A stretch of 64,000 nt of DNA, taken from the NCBI RefSeq assembly GCF_030817835.1, contig NZ_JAUSZR010000001.1:4216001-4280000 (forward strand), read 5' to 3'. Position 1 is the stretch's first letter. Every line of letters starts with the position of its first letter. Position numbers and translations under genes: made by a program. The notes beneath the pieces were generated by a model that did not search any database, was not told where the DNA came from, and worked only from the letters and a program-made list of their open reading frames with translations. The DNA comes from Pseudarthrobacter sp. W1I19 (GTDB taxonomy: Bacteria; Actinomycetota; Actinomycetes; Actinomycetales; Micrococcaceae). This document shows, one piece after another, positions 1-10,107 of the stretch.

Positions 1-179
1 CGGTTCCGCCGTTGTGCCACCGCCTGTTCGGCCTTGGTCTGGCGGAGTTCCTGCATGATCTGTTCGGTGTCCTCCGCGTCGTGCGAGGAAGGAGAGTTCT
101 CGGGTGCAGGAACGAGCTGGGGCTCCTCCAGCTCGTTGGGGGGTTGGGCATCCGTGCGGATGTCGCTGTTCAAAGCCAT
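1..179 (-). CDS. N-terminus of an unidentified protein (cut by window edge)
   Basis: An ATG at 179 is preceded by a good ribosome site (AAAGGA, 6 bases upstream), and the frame stays open to the window edge. The roughly 59 visible residues are polar and rich in Pro, Glu and Gln, with no membrane segment or motif yet. This looks like a disordered cytoplasmic N-terminal tail. Its place downstream of, and co-directional with, the betaine oxygenase genes makes a betaine or choline transporter plausible, since such transporters often carry charged N-tails. That identity is inference only. Confidence 0.5.
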   Translation of the reverse strand, partial: MALNSDIRTDAQPPNELEEPQLVPAPENSPSSHDAEDTEQIMQELRQTKAEQAVAQRRN

Positions 180-435
180 GTCAAGTCCTTTGGTTTGAAT
201 TCATGGGCTCACGCTGTACTCCGGCGTCCCCAAACCGGGTGGAAGATCGGGGCTTCCTGGCATTCATTGATCAAGGTCAGCTTTGCTTCCATCGCGGGCG
301 GGTGTTCCGTAAAGAACAACACGTCTCGCCATAAGCAACAGAGTGGCCCTAATCACAGTGACGTGTCAAGGTATTTCTGAAGTCTTAAGCTGTATTTCAG
401 GGGTTCCGGCTGCGCCTTGACAACCGGACCAGGGG

Positions 436-1851
436 CTAGGCATCGATAACCAGGTCCGTCTGCGCTGTGGAGCAGCAGGGCAGGAACTTGCCTGCAGAGA
501 TTTCCCGCGCCCGGATTCCGCCCTGGTGGTTCATCTCGACCTCTCCTGCAAGCTTGACCACCTTGCAGGAGCCGCACATGCCTTCCTTGCAGTTCGCGCC
601 GATCCTGACGCCGGCGCGCTGGGCCGCCTCGAGGATGTGTTCGGTGGGGTCGATCCGCACATTGATGCCGGTACGCATGAAGGACATGGTGAGACTGCCC
701 GTTCCCACCGTGTTGAAGGTGGAGGCGTCAGGGGCTCCGGCTTCCGGTTCGCTGCCCGGGCTGTCGGCGGCGGGGCTGGAACCGGGCGCCTCCGGATCGC
801 TGATTTCCAGCGGCAGCCCCGAGGCCTGCAGAGTCCCGTCGGCGTCGTAGCCAGGCTCGTAGAGCCCGAACGCTGCGGGCTGGCTTTCAAAGTAGTCCTC
901 GGCGGAATCAGCGATTTCCTCTGCGATTTCCTCTGCAATGTCCGTTGCCAGCGCCACCTCCGCCTGGTATTCAAGGAGCGTCTGGCGGTCTCCCGAGAAG
1001 AACTCCATGTATATGGAAGTGTCATCGACGCCGACCTTTTGGAGGAGCTCGGTGGCGGTGTTCAAGTAACCCTCGGGACCGCATGCGTATACCTGCCGGC
1101 CGTTGGCATCGGGGGCCACCTCCTCGAGCATGGCCGCCGTCAGCCTTCCGCTGAGCCCTTCCCACCCCTCCGGTACGCTGCGGTCGCCCAGGGAGTAGTG
1201 GACCTTGAAGCGGGAGTCCACGGAGGCGATGTAGGCCAATTCCCGGTGGAAGGCAAAGCCTCCGGCATCCGAGCCGTGGTAGAGCACCACAACATCTGCG
1301 TGTCCGGGCAGCGAATGGATGGTCCGCACCATGGACATGATGGGCGTGATGCCTGCGCCGGCAGCGAGCAGGAGATACCGTGCCCGCCGGTCGGCGTCGG
1401 GCAGGTGGAATGCTCCTACCGGTCCGAGCATCTCAAGAACGGTGCCGGGTTTGACGTTCTCGTGCACCCAGGGCGAGACCAATCCGGTGGGGTCGCACTT
1501 GACGGTAATGCTGAACGTCCAGGGCTCGGTGGGCGAACTGGACAGCGAGTAGCTGCGGTCCACCGGTTCCTGATCCTCGCCGTTCACGGGAAACGCGACG
1601 TTCACGTACTGGCCGGCACGAAACGCCAGGGGCGCACCGTCGCAGCGCCGGAACACGAAGGTCATCATGGCGCCGGCCTCGGAAACGGTCTCGACGCATT
1701 CGGCCATGAACTCCTGCGGATGCCACGGGCCCAGCGCACGGGCTGCCCGCGCGGGCGTCTCGGGGCTTCCCATCACCCTGTTCCACGGCATCTCAAGACC
1801 GCGAATTCGCTGTGGTTCCTGGATTGCCGTTTCAGTGAGGAGTTCAATCAT
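436..1851 (-). CDS. gbcB: Glycine-betaine-demethylase-type ferredoxin reductase
   Basis: A 471-residue electron-transfer partner for the Rieske oxygenase encoded just upstream; it passes electrons from NAD(P)H through flavin to a 2Fe-2S centre. The flavin site RSYSLSS lies near residue 99, the nucleotide site AAGAGITP near 163 and YACGPEGYL near 255. A C-terminal plant-type ferredoxin domain has cysteines at 421, 426, 429 and 459. A linker of about 80 residues (roughly 300-380), rich in Glu, Asp, Ser and Pro, separates the two halves and makes the protein about 100 residues longer than typical GbcB. The ATG overlaps the stop of the oxygenase gene in an ATGA, so the two are translationally coupled. 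Close relatives demethylate carnitine or stachydrine, so the exact substrate is not fixed. Confidence 0.82.
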   Translation of the reverse strand: MIELLTETAIQEPQRIRGLEMPWNRVMGSPETPARAARALGPWHPQEFMAECVETVSEAGAMMTFVFRRCDGAPLAFRAGQYVNVAFPVNGEDQEPVDRSYSLSSSPTEPWTFSITVKCDPTGLVSPWVHENVKPGTVLEMLGPVGAFHLPDADRRARYLLLAAGAGITPIMSMVRTIHSLPGHADVVVLYHGSDAGGFAFHRELAYIASVDSRFKVHYSLGDRSVPEGWEGLSGRLTAAMLEEVAPDANGRQVYACGPEGYLNTATELLQKVGVDDTSIYMEFFSGDRQTLLEYQAEVALATDIAEEIAEEIADSAEDYFESQPAAFGLYEPGYDADGTLQASGLPLEISDPEAPGSSPAADSPGSEPEAGAPDASTFNTVGTGSLTMSFMRTGINVRIDPTEHILEAAQRAGVRIGANCKEGMCGSCKVVKLAGEVEMNHQGGIRAREISAGKFLPCCSTAQTDLVIDA

Positions 1852-3152
1852 GCCAAGTGCTCCTGCACGCGCTGCACGTACCAGTTGATGAATGCCTCGA
1901 CCTGGTATTCGCTCTTCATGTACGGACCGGGCTCGTACGCGGGACTGCCGGCACCCTGCTGGCACAGCTCCACGAACGCCTTGTCCTGCAGGTTCGTTTG
2001 CTTCCAGGTGTAGGTGAGCTTCTCCAGGTCGTAGTCGACGCCTTCCACGGCGTCGTCAGCCACCAGCCAGGTGGTGCGTACGAGGCTCTGGTGTTCGTTG
2101 ATGGGGAAGACGCCGAACGTGATGACGTGGTCGCTCTGGAAGTGGAACCAGCTGTTGGGCTGCAGGTGCATCGAGCAGCGGCCAAGGCGGAAGTCCGGCA
2201 AGTCGCCCAGCAGCTTCTTGGAGAGCCTGCGCCCGTCCGCGGAGAACGATTCACCCTCTCCATCGAGTGATTCCCGCGAGATACGGATTCCCGCGATGCG
2301 CGTGTCAAGCTGCTCGACCACCTCATAGGGAAGGCCGTAGCGGCGGCAACGCTCCTCGAGGGAGGACTGGGCGTCCTTGTTCCGGTTCCACACTTCCTCA
2401 AGGTGGGGCGGAATCAGGCCCTCGGTCAGGCCCCAGGTGGGGAAGAGGGAGCAGGCCAGCTCAGGGTGGCCGTCGCAGTGGTAGCACTCACGGTTGTTCT
2501 CCATGACGAGCTTCCAGTTGCCCTCTTCGATGATGTTCTGCTGGTACGCGATTTTTGTCTTTGAGAGATCGTGGGGCGCCAGGTAGGGCTCAAAGATCTT
2601 TGCGGTTTCGTCGAAGTCCGTCGGCGGTTCATCAGCGATGCAGACGAAGATGAGCCCGGCGACCTCGCGGCCGTGGGCGCGCTTGAGGCCGAAGCAGCTC
2701 TTGTCGAACTTCGTTTCCCCCGGCGCGGAGGCATGGATCAGATTGCCCTCCGGAGAGTAGGTCCAGGAGTGGTAGCCGCAGACCAGGTTTCCGGTTGACC
2801 CGGCAGCTTCGGTGAGGACGCGGGCGCCGCGGTGGCGGCATACGTTGTGCAGGACGTTCACGGCGCCGTCGTCGTTGCGCAGCACAATCAGGGAGTAGGG
2901 CCCGTAGTCGACGGTGACGTAGTCGCCCGGCTCCGGCAGTTCGGCAGTGCTGGCGGCAAAGATCCAGTGCTGGCCGAAAATGGCCTCCATGTCGATGTTG
3001 AAGATCGACCGATCGGTGTAGAAGGGGGCATCGAGGGAGTAGCCGGTGCGCCGGAACTCAAACAACGCGCTGATTTCTGCCAGCTGCTCTGCAGGCAGGG
3101 ACGCAGCGAGTTTTCCGCGTGAATTGAGGGGCACGTTCACTGAAGCAGTCAT
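1848..3152 (-). CDS. gbcA: Rieske oxygenase, glycine-betaine monooxygenase type
   Basis: A 434-residue ring-hydroxylating-type oxygenase subunit. In this family it hydroxylates a methyl group of a quaternary amine, here probably glycine betaine, releasing formaldehyde and dimethylglycine. The Rieske ligands are C105-x-H107 and C125-x2-H128. The mononuclear iron site is in the NNRECYHCDGH stretch near residues 219-229. I chose the ATG at 3152 because GGGAGG sits just upstream and residues before it look non-coding. It forms an operon with the reductase and diverges from a LysR gene. The sarcosine oxidase operon at 25.7 kb would act two steps later in betaine breakdown; the dimethylglycine step is not in this window. 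Confidence 0.82.
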   Translation of the reverse strand: MTASVNVPLNSRGKLAASLPAEQLAEISALFEFRRTGYSLDAPFYTDRSIFNIDMEAIFGQHWIFAASTAELPEPGDYVTVDYGPYSLIVLRNDDGAVNVLHNVCRHRGARVLTEAAGSTGNLVCGYHSWTYSPEGNLIHASAPGETKFDKSCFGLKRAHGREVAGLIFVCIADEPPTDFDETAKIFEPYLAPHDLSKTKIAYQQNIIEEGNWKLVMENNRECYHCDGHPELACSLFPTWGLTEGLIPPHLEEVWNRNKDAQSSLEERCRRYGLPYEVVEQLDTRIAGIRISRESLDGEGESFSADGRRLSKKLLGDLPDFRLGRCSMHLQPNSWFHFQSDHVITFGVFPINEHQSLVRTTWLVADDAVEGVDYDLEKLTYTWKQTNLQDKAFVELCQQGAGSPAYEPGPYMKSEYQVEAFINWYVQRVQEHLA

Positions 3153-3309
3153 GGGTTTCCTCCCGGGAGGCATGGGTAGTGGGTGTTGCGTTGGCCATGC
3201 GTGCGCGGGTGCTACCGGCATGGTCGAAGTAGTTGTACTGATGAGATTAGGGTCACAACAGCTGCAACAAAAGCGCAAGATTTTGAAGATAACCATGCAC
3301 AATGGATGC

Positions 3310-4242
3310 ATGATCGATCCACGGCTCATAACACTTCGGGTGTTTGCCCGGTGCGGCACTGTTGGCGCCACCGCGGAACTCACAGGGTATTCTCCCTCCG
3401 CGGTCTCCGCGCAGTTGCGGGAGCTTCAGCGCGTGCTGGGAATGCAGCTGCTGACGAAGGACGGCCGGGGTGTGCGGCTGACCGCCACGGGCCGCTTTCT
3501 CGTGGAGGGCTCGGACACCCTCATCACTGAATGGGAGAGCCTGCGCGCCGCGGCCATGGAGGCCGGCGACCAGATGCAGTCCCGTTTTGGCCTCGGCGGA
3601 TTCTCCACCGCGGCCGCCCAGTTGCTCGCGCCGCTGGCCGCCACCCTGCGCTCAACACGCCCCCTGCTGGAGGTGCAGGTTCTTGAGGCTGATCCGGCCC
3701 GCTGCTTCGACCTGTTGGTTGCGGAACGAATCGACCTTGCAGTCATTGTCGCCATGCAGTCCGACAGTTACGGTGAGGACGATCCGCGCTTCGAGCAAAG
3801 AGTTCTGCTCGACGATCCACTGGACGTCATCATTCCCGGTGACCATCCGCTGGCATCACGCGAAACAGCGACGCTTGAAGAACTGGCATCGGAACCCTGG
3901 ATCACGGAGTCCGCCGGTTCCACCTACCATTCCCTCTTCACCGCGGCGTTCACGGCAGTCGGGGTGACACCGCGGATTGCCCATGAAGCCGTAGAATGGG
4001 AAACCCACATCGCGTTCGTGGGTGCGGGGCTGGGCGTCGGCCTGCTGCCCCGGCTGGCGCCTTTGCACGGTGCCGAAAACGTGGTTCGGCTACGCATCAC
4101 CGGTAAGACGAAACCCACCCGCCGTATTATCGCCGCGGTGCGCAGGGGCAGCATCGCCTCACCCCTGATCCAGGAGTCGCTCGGCATCCTGCAGGTCAAC
4201 GCCAACCGGATCCTCACCAGCCGGCTCGACGAGGACCTCTGA
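3310..4242 (+). CDS. LysR-family regulator divergent from gbcAB
   Basis: A 310-residue LysR-type transcription factor. The N-terminal winged helix (residues 1-60) carries VGATAELTGYSPSAVSAQLRELQ, and the rest is a periplasmic-binding-like effector domain. It is transcribed away from gbcA across 157 bases, the usual arrangement for a LysR activator of the divergent operon. The start is uncertain: ATG at 3310 gives the standard N-terminus (MIDPRLITLRVF), while an in-frame ATG at 3295 is possible. Neither has a clear ribosome site, so the message may be leaderless. The effector is unknown; betaine or a breakdown product is a guess from context. Confidence 0.8.
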   Translation: MIDPRLITLRVFARCGTVGATAELTGYSPSAVSAQLRELQRVLGMQLLTKDGRGVRLTATGRFLVEGSDTLITEWESLRAAAMEAGDQMQSRFGLGGFSTAAAQLLAPLAATLRSTRPLLEVQVLEADPARCFDLLVAERIDLAVIVAMQSDSYGEDDPRFEQRVLLDDPLDVIIPGDHPLASRETATLEELASEPWITESAGSTYHSLFTAAFTAVGVTPRIAHEAVEWETHIAFVGAGLGVGLLPRLAPLHGAENVVRLRITGKTKPTRRIIAAVRRGSIASPLIQESLGILQVNANRILTSRLDEDL

Positions 4243-4274
4243 GCGCTGCCGGCGGGGGTGCGCCGGCTCCGCGA

Positions 4275-6053
4275 TCAGGTCCCGATAGTCGCCAGTACAG
4301 CGCCGGCAGTCACCACGCCGCCGGCTTCCGCCCGGATATCCGTGATAGTCCCGCCTCGGTGGGCAGCCACCTGGGTTTCCATCTTCATGGCTTCAAGGAC
4401 GACGACGGGGTCCCCCGCCGCCACTTCGGCGCCCGGCTGCACGAGCCACTTCACCACGGTCCCGGCCATGTCCGCCCGCAGGTCGCCGGGGTCAACGGCG
4501 CCGGAGTCGACTGCATGGGCGGGAGTGCCGCCGTCGAGCCCTTCCTCCACAGAAACGCCTTGCGGAATGCTTCCGCCAGAGCGTGCCCAGCCATCCAGCA
4601 GGTCCGCGGGAAGGCCGACGGCGAGGCGCCGGCCGTCGACGTCAACGGTGATAGTGCGCCGCGCGCCGTCCGGAACGGAGGTGCCGAACTCGGGATCCGC
4701 CCCGACAGCGTCCGCAAAGTCCGTCTCGATCCACCGGGTGTGGACGGCGAGCGCGGCCTCTGACGTGAAGTCGGGGGCCTGGACCACGGCGCGGTGGAAC
4801 AGCAGGACCGTGGCCACGCCGGTGATCTCCATTTCCGCCAGGGCCCGGCGGGCCCGGCGCAGCGCCTGCTGCCGGTCAGCGCCGGTGACGATCAGCTTGG
4901 CCAGCAGGGAATCGAACTGCGGCGCCACGATGGAACCCGCACGCACCCCCGAGTCCAGCCGCACTCCCGGGCCCGTAGGCCCGCTGAAGGTGGCGATGGT
5001 TCCGGGCGAGGGCAGGAAACCCCGGCCCACGTCCTCGGCATTGAGCCGGAATTCAAAGGAGTGTCCGCGCGGCGTGGGATCGGAGGCAAACCGCAGGGGC
5101 TCGCCGGCGGCAATCCGGAACTGTTCCTGGACCAGGTCCACGCCGGTGGTCTCCTCCGTGATGGGGTGCTCCACCTGGAGGCGTGTGTTCACCTCGAGGA
5201 ACGCTACGGTCCCGTCCGCGGCCACCAGGAATTCCACGGTCCCGGCACCGGAGTAGGCGGCTTCCCGGCACACGGCCTTCGCGGCGTCGTAAATCTGCCC
5301 GGTCTGCTCCCCGGTGAGGAACGGTGCCGGCGCCTCTTCCACCAGCTTCTGGTGGCGGCGCTGCAGGGAGCAGTCGCGCGTTCCCACCACCACCACATTG
5401 CCGTGCAGGTCGGCGAGCACTTGGGCTTCCACGTGCCGGGGCCGGTCCAGGTACCGTTCCACAAAGCATTCGCCGCGGCCGAAGGCCACCACCGCTTCGC
5501 GGACTGCCGAGTCGAAGGCCTCCTCAATCTGGTCCATTTCACGGACCACTTTCAGCCCGCGCCCGCCGCCGCCGAAGGCCGCCTTGATAGCCACCGGCAG
5601 GCCGTGCTCTTCGGCGAAGGCACGTGCTTCGGCAGCGGTTGCCACGGGCCCGTCGCTGCCCGCTACCAGCGGGGCGCCTGCACGGACGGCGATCTCCCGG
5701 GCCGTGATCTTGTTGCCCAGCAGCCGGATGGCTTCCGGTGACGGCCCGATCCACGTCAGGCCCGCATCCAGGACACCCTGGGCAAAGTCGGCGTTCTCGG
5801 ACAGGAACCCGTAGCCCGGGTGCACTGCATCCGCACCGGACTCCGCAGCCACGCGGAGCAGCCGGGGGATGTCCAGGTAGGTTTCGGACGGCGTGTTGCC
5901 GCCCAGGCTGTAGGCCTCGGAAGCCGCGCCCACATGCAGGGCATCGGCGTCCACGTCCGCGTACACCGCCACGGGCTCCAGGCCGGCGTCCTCGCAGGCA
6001 CGGGCGATGCGGACGGCGATCTCTCCGCGGTTGGCAATCAGGACCTTGCGCAT
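4275..6053 (-). CDS. Biotin carboxylase fused to biotin carrier domain
   Basis: A 592-residue protein that carboxylates biotin with ATP and bicarbonate. The biotin carboxylase core opens with [14 protein letters not shown] and has the ATP-grasp glycine loop [13 protein letters not shown] near residue 160 and [14 protein letters not shown] near 290. The C-terminus (about residues 520-592) is a biotinyl domain with the biotin lysine in EAMKMET. No classical carboxyltransferase gene is adjacent. Instead the gene is last in an operon with pxpA and a fused pxpB-pxpC, whose domains are homologous to the carboxyltransferase part of urea carboxylase. It may therefore serve a lactam- or amide-directed carboxylase rather than acetyl- or propionyl-CoA carboxylase. 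The gap to the previous gene is 7 bases. Confidence 0.85.
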   Translation of the reverse strand: MRKVLIANRGEIAVRIARACEDAGLEPVAVYADVDADALHVGAASEAYSLGGNTPSETYLDIPRLLRVAAESGADAVHPGYGFLSENADFAQGVLDAGLTWIGPSPEAIRLLGNKITAREIAVRAGAPLVAGSDGPVATAAEARAFAEEHGLPVAIKAAFGGGGRGLKVVREMDQIEEAFDSAVREAVVAFGRGECFVERYLDRPRHVEAQVLADLHGNVVVVGTRDCSLQRRHQKLVEEAPAPFLTGEQTGQIYDAAKAVCREAAYSGAGTVEFLVAADGTVAFLEVNTRLQVEHPITEETTGVDLVQEQFRIAAGEPLRFASDPTPRGHSFEFRLNAEDVGRGFLPSPGTIATFSGPTGPGVRLDSGVRAGSIVAPQFDSLLAKLIVTGADRQQALRRARRALAEMEITGVATVLLFHRAVVQAPDFTSEAALAVHTRWIETDFADAVGADPEFGTSVPDGARRTITVDVDGRRLAVGLPADLLDGWARSGGSIPQGVSVEEGLDGGTPAHAVDSGAVDPGDLRADMAGTVVKWLVQPGAEVAAGDPVVVLEAMKMETQVAAHRGGTITDIRAEAGGVVTAGAVLATIGT

Positions 6054-6060
6054 ATGCTGC

Positions 6061-7794
6061 TCACTTTGTCTGGGTAGCGTCGGGGGAAGTCTGGGTATTG
6101 GCGGGCAGTGGGTACCCGGGAGCCCAGCGGAACCTGATGCGGCCCCCGATGGGGACCTGGGCGGCGAGGTCCAGCTGGTGGTCCACCACCACGGCCACCA
6201 CAGGGTAGCCGCCGGTAATGGGGTGGTCCGCGAGGAACAGCACTGGCCGCCCCTCGGGCGGAATCTGGAGGGCCCCGGCCACGGTCCCCTCGCTGGCCAG
6301 TTCCCCCTTCCGGCTCCGTTCCAGGGGCCTGCCGTCCAGGCGCATTCCCACCCGGTTGGAACGGGGCGTCACCGTCCAGTCCTGGCCGCAGAGCGATTCC
6401 AGCGCGGCGGCGTCAAACCACTCATCCCGCGGTCCCGGCACGATGTCCAGGACGGTCACTCCGGTGTCCGGATAGTCCGGCTGCACCTCAGGATTGCCCA
6501 CCACGTTGGAGGAGGTGGCCTTCCCTGCCTTGAGGAACCCGCCCGAGGCCAGGGGTTCGGGGCCGATTCCGGACATGGTGTCGGTGGAACGGCTTCCCAG
6601 CACCGGTACGGTGTCCACTCCGCCCCGGACGGCGAGGTAGGTGCGGAATCCGCGCTCCGGCGCCCCGAGGGTCAGGACCTCACCGTCCAGCAGGGCAAAC
6701 GCCGTGGCCATCGGCGCGTTGCGCACCCGCCGGGACCGGCCGCCGTCGTCCCCGGCCGCACTGTCCTCGGCAGTGTTGGTGCCGGCCGTGCCAGCGCCGG
6801 GAACGTCCGACGGTGGTGCAATGGTCAGTGCCACCGGCGCGCCGGTGACGGCCAGCACCTGGTCCCCCACCGCCTGCACACGGAGCCCGCCGGCCACGGT
6901 TTCCACGAGGGCGGCCGATGGCTGGTTGCCCACAATCCGGTTGGCGCGGCGCAGGGAAGAACGATCCAATGCCCCCGCTGCTGACACTCCCAGCCCGCCG
7001 TGGCCATGACGGCCCAGGTCCTGGATCAGGCTCTGGAGTCCGGGCGACAGGATCCGCAGGCCGGAAGCGGCACCGGCATCCTGGGCGCCGGCATCTGTAA
7101 CGCTTTCAGCCGGGGAGGCGGGGTCCGAAACCTCCACCAGCTCCCGCACCGCCCGGAACTGCACCCGGTCCCCCGGCGCAGCCAAAGCCGGCTGCTCCCG
7201 CCCAAGATCCCACATCCGGGCGGAGGTGCGGCCGATCAGCTGCCAGCCGCCCGGCGACTGCCGCGGATACACGGCCGAGTAGTTGCCGGCAAGCGCCACC
7301 GATCCCGCCGGGACCACGGTGCGCGGTGAACTCCGCCGCGGGACTTCCAAGGACTGGTTCTCCCCCACCATGTACCCAAAGCCCGGCGCGAAGCCGCCGA
7401 AGGCCACGGTCCAGACCTGTCCCGTGTGAGCTGCCACCACTCCTTCAATCCCGAGCCCGGTCAGCCGGCCCACTTCGGCGAGGTCCTCACCGTCGTACAC
7501 GGTCTCGATCTGCACCAGCTTGCCTTCGGACTGCGCCTGGCCCGTCAGGTCCAGCTCCGGCAGCCGGGCCGCGATGCGCCGCGCGGACTGGGGCGAATCT
7601 GCCCTAACCAGCACGGTTTCTGCGGCTGCCAGGACATCAACCTGGCCTGGCAACGGGTGCTCCAGGAGCACGGCCTGCAGCGCCAGCACGTCCTGGAGCC
7701 CTGCCAGTTCGGCCAGCACCGCGGTGGTGCCCACGGGCCGGACAGCGACAACCCGGGCGGCGGGGCCGGCGGTGGTGTTCGTGACTGTTTCCAT
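6061..7794 (-). CDS. Fused 5-oxoprolinase subunits B and C (PxpB-PxpC)
   Basis: A 577-residue fusion of two subunits that are usually separate. Residues 1 to about 235 match PxpB/KipI (AHS1 domain), with the signature [12 protein letters not shown] near residue 145 and [10 protein letters not shown] near 185. From about residue 260 to the end is PxpC/KipA (AHS2 domain), opening with [23 protein letters not shown] and later PGPRDEW. An Ala/Gly/Asp-rich stretch of roughly 30 residues inside the PxpC half is probably a flexible insert. With PxpA it would form an ATP-dependent 5-oxoprolinase that opens pyroglutamate to glutamate. It lies between the transporter gene (19-base gap) and the biotin carboxylase gene. 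Confidence 0.85.
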   Translation of the reverse strand: METVTNTTAGPAARVVAVRPVGTTAVLAELAGLQDVLALQAVLLEHPLPGQVDVLAAAETVLVRADSPQSARRIAARLPELDLTGQAQSEGKLVQIETVYDGEDLAEVGRLTGLGIEGVVAAHTGQVWTVAFGGFAPGFGYMVGENQSLEVPRRSSPRTVVPAGSVALAGNYSAVYPRQSPGGWQLIGRTSARMWDLGREQPALAAPGDRVQFRAVRELVEVSDPASPAESVTDAGAQDAGAASGLRILSPGLQSLIQDLGRHGHGGLGVSAAGALDRSSLRRANRIVGNQPSAALVETVAGGLRVQAVGDQVLAVTGAPVALTIAPPSDVPGAGTAGTNTAEDSAAGDDGGRSRRVRNAPMATAFALLDGEVLTLGAPERGFRTYLAVRGGVDTVPVLGSRSTDTMSGIGPEPLASGGFLKAGKATSSNVVGNPEVQPDYPDTGVTVLDIVPGPRDEWFDAAALESLCGQDWTVTPRSNRVGMRLDGRPLERSRKGELASEGTVAGALQIPPEGRPVLFLADHPITGGYPVVAVVVDHQLDLAAQVPIGGRIRFRWAPGYPLPANTQTSPDATQTK

Positions 7795-7813
7795 GGAAAG
7801 ACGGCCGCGCCGC

Positions 7814-9166
7814 TCAGGCGCGGCTCTCCCCTGCCTGGCCGGTGTGGAGCAGTTGGAGGTCCGCTTCCGGCTCCGGGTCGCGGCCCAGGCGCATGCCGAC
7901 GATGGTGACGATGGCCGTCAAGAGCATGTAACCGGCGATCAGGTACCAGCCGCCGGACGCTGCGCCGTAGAGCGCGGTGAAAATCAGCGGAGCCACGGCG
8001 CCGCCCACCACGCCGGCAAGGGTGTAGGCCAGGGAACTGCCGGCGTAGCGGAGCCGGGCCGGGAACTGCTCGGTGATGAAGGCAGCCTGTGGGCCGTACA
8101 TAAAGGCGTGCAGGGCCAGCCCGATCACCACGCCGATCGTCAGCATCACCACGGACTTGCCGGAGATCATGAGGAAGAACAGCGGAATGTAGGCGGCGGT
8201 TGCGGCGGCGGTGATGCCGTACACCCAGCGCCGGTTCACGCGGTCGGTGAGGGCGCCGGCAGCCGGAATCAGCAAGAGCTGGAAGGCGGAGCCAATGAGG
8301 ATAGCCGCCAGCACGTTGCCCGTGGTCATACCCAGTTCCTTGGTGGCGTAGACGGCCACGAACACGGTGAACAGGGCGTAAAGGACATCGGGGCACACCC
8401 GTGAGAGGGCGGCCGAGACGAGGGCCCGCGGCTCGGTGGTGAAGACTTCCTTGATGGGCGCCTTGGGGCGGTCCCCTTTGGCCTGGATGGCCTTGAAGAC
8501 CGGGGTCTCCTCAAGCTTGAGGCGGATGATCAGGCCGAACACCACCAGCAGGGCGGAGGCGAGGAACGCCACGCGCCAGCCCCAGGAGAGGAATGCTTCG
8601 GTGCTGAGCGAGGCGGCCAGGATGGCCAGGACGCCGTTGGCCATCAGGTTGCCGGCGGGCGGCCCGATCTGCGCCGCAGAGGACCAGAAGCCGCGCTTGT
8701 TGGGGTCGCCGAATTCGCTGGACAGCAGCACCGCACCGCCCCATTCGCCGCCGACGCCGATGCCCTGGGCCAGGCGCAGGAGCACCAGGATGGTGGGGGC
8801 CGCGGCGCCGATCACCGAGTAGTCGGGCAGCGCACCGATGAGGACGGTGGCGACGCCGATCAGCACCAGGGTGAACACCAGGACGTACTTGCGGCCGATT
8901 TTGTCGCCCAGGCGGCCGAAGATGACACCGCCGATGGGGCGTGCCAGGTAGCCCACCGCGAAGGCGGAGAAGGAGAGGAGCAGCCCCACGAACTCGTCAT
9001 TCGAGGGGAAGAAGATCTTTGGGAACACCAGTGCCGAGGCGACGGAGTAGATGGCGAAGTCGTAGTACTCCAGCGACGTGCCGGTGAGGCTGGCAATGTA
9101 GGCCTTCAGCGCGCCGGCCGGCGGCTTCCTTGCCGCGGTCCTGGCTGCTTTGTTGGTGCCGGTCAT
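7814..9166 (-). CDS. MHS-family metabolite:proton symporter (MFS)
   Basis: A 450-residue permease with 12 predicted hydrophobic segments. It has the hallmarks of the metabolite:H+ symporter branch: SLTGTSLEYYDFAIY at the start of helix 1, GYLARPIGGVIFGRLGDKIGRK between helices 2 and 3, and LRLAQGIGVGGEWGGAVLL near residue 135. Related carriers import dicarboxylates, citrate, proline/betaine or shikimate. It sits inside the pxp operon, between pxpA and pxpB-pxpC, so import of the operon's substrate (pyroglutamate or another lactam/amide) is the natural reading. Substrate is inferred only from position. Confidence 0.85.
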   Translation of the reverse strand: MTGTNKAARTAARKPPAGALKAYIASLTGTSLEYYDFAIYSVASALVFPKIFFPSNDEFVGLLLSFSAFAVGYLARPIGGVIFGRLGDKIGRKYVLVFTLVLIGVATVLIGALPDYSVIGAAAPTILVLLRLAQGIGVGGEWGGAVLLSSEFGDPNKRGFWSSAAQIGPPAGNLMANGVLAILAASLSTEAFLSWGWRVAFLASALLVVFGLIIRLKLEETPVFKAIQAKGDRPKAPIKEVFTTEPRALVSAALSRVCPDVLYALFTVFVAVYATKELGMTTGNVLAAILIGSAFQLLLIPAAGALTDRVNRRWVYGITAAATAAYIPLFFLMISGKSVVMLTIGVVIGLALHAFMYGPQAAFITEQFPARLRYAGSSLAYTLAGVVGGAVAPLIFTALYGAASGGWYLIAGYMLLTAIVTIVGMRLGRDPEPEADLQLLHTGQAGESRA

Positions 9167-9241
9167 GTTTCCTCCGGGGGGATGAGGGATGGTGCAGGGG
9201 GATGGAAATAGTGCGGGGCCTGGATGCGGCCGGGACTGGGT

Positions 9242-10000
9242 TCAGAGGAACGAGCCGATGCTGACACCGGCGTCCTCAAGTGCGGACTTCACGGCGGCCG
9301 CCATGGCTACGGCCCCCGGTGAGTCACCATGCACGCAGATGCTTTCTGCGCGGATCTTTAGGATGGATCCGTCGACGGCCCGGATGGAGCCTTCCGTGGC
9401 CATCCTTAATACATGCTCCGCCACTTCGGCAGGGTCGTGAAGGACCGCTGCGGGCTGTGAACGGGAGACAAGTGTTCCATCCGGGTTGTAGGCGCGGTCC
9501 GCGAAGGCCTCCGTAACTGCCCGCAGGCCCGCTTCCTCCGCAAGCCGCAGGACCTCGGAACCGGGGAGGCCCAGAATGGGCAGGCCCGGGTCAACAGATT
9601 TCACTGCGTCGACGACGGCCTGTGCCTGGGCGGCGTGACTGACGATGGCGTTGTAGAGGCCGCCGTGCGGCTTGACGTACTGGACACGGGCTCCCTCCGC
9701 CGCTGCGAGGGCCTGCAGGGCCCCGATCTGGTAGACGACGTCGTCGGCCAGTTCCAGGGGGCTGACATCCAGGAAACGGCGGCCGAAACCTGCCAGGTCC
9801 CGGTAGCCCACATGGGCGCCGATGGCCACGCCAGCGGCCGCCGCGTTCCGGCAGGTCCGGCGGATGACTGTGGGATCACCTGCATGGAATCCACAGGCCA
9901 CGTTCGCGCTGGACACCGAACCGAACATGGCCGCGTCATCGCCCAAGGTCCAGCGGCCAAAGGACTCGCCCACATCGCTGTTGAGGTCGATGGTTGTCAT
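9242..10000 (-). CDS. pxpA: 5-oxoprolinase subunit A (LamB/YcsF family)
   Basis: A 252-residue LamB/YcsF protein, the usual family length. It opens with [16 protein letters not shown] and continues with [13 protein letters not shown] and [15 protein letters not shown], the conserved acidic and histidine residues of the active site; VKPHGGLYN follows near residue 105. In the PxpABC complex it provides the hydrolytic part of ATP-dependent 5-oxoproline cleavage. The ATG at 10000 was preferred over one 14 codons upstream because the conserved family sequence begins there and GGGA lies upstream. It is the first gene of the operon and diverges from a GntR regulator 107 bases away. Confidence 0.88.
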   Translation of the reverse strand: MTTIDLNSDVGESFGRWTLGDDAAMFGSVSSANVACGFHAGDPTVIRRTCRNAAAAGVAIGAHVGYRDLAGFGRRFLDVSPLELADDVVYQIGALQALAAAEGARVQYVKPHGGLYNAIVSHAAQAQAVVDAVKSVDPGLPILGLPGSEVLRLAEEAGLRAVTEAFADRAYNPDGTLVSRSQPAAVLHDPAEVAEHVLRMATEGSIRAVDGSILKIRAESICVHGDSPGAVAMAAAVKSALEDAGVSIGSFL

Positions 10001-10057
10001 TTGTGATTCCCGTCTCATTAATGGCTCCCCACTAGCATGCACTAAAAATCAGAATTG

Positions 10058-10082
10058 TTCAACGATCCTTCGATTCAACGAT
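10058..10082. promoter_or_regulatory. Direct repeats in the pxpA/GntR divergent promoter
   Basis: TTCAACGAT occurs at 10058-10066 and again at 10074-10082, a spacing of 16 bases. They sit about 60 bases upstream of pxpA and 26 bases upstream of the divergent GntR gene. This is a plausible operator for the GntR protein acting on both genes. No footprint or motif database supports it. Confidence 0.35.
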
Positions 10083-10107
10083 GTGGCGATCGTGTAAATT
10101 TTCCGGT

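Noticed and set aside
526..2013. Long open frame (495 codons) antisense to gbcB
   Set aside because: High-GC codon bias leaves the opposite strand open. The minus strand encodes clear flavin, NAD and ferredoxin motifs, and the plus frame has none.
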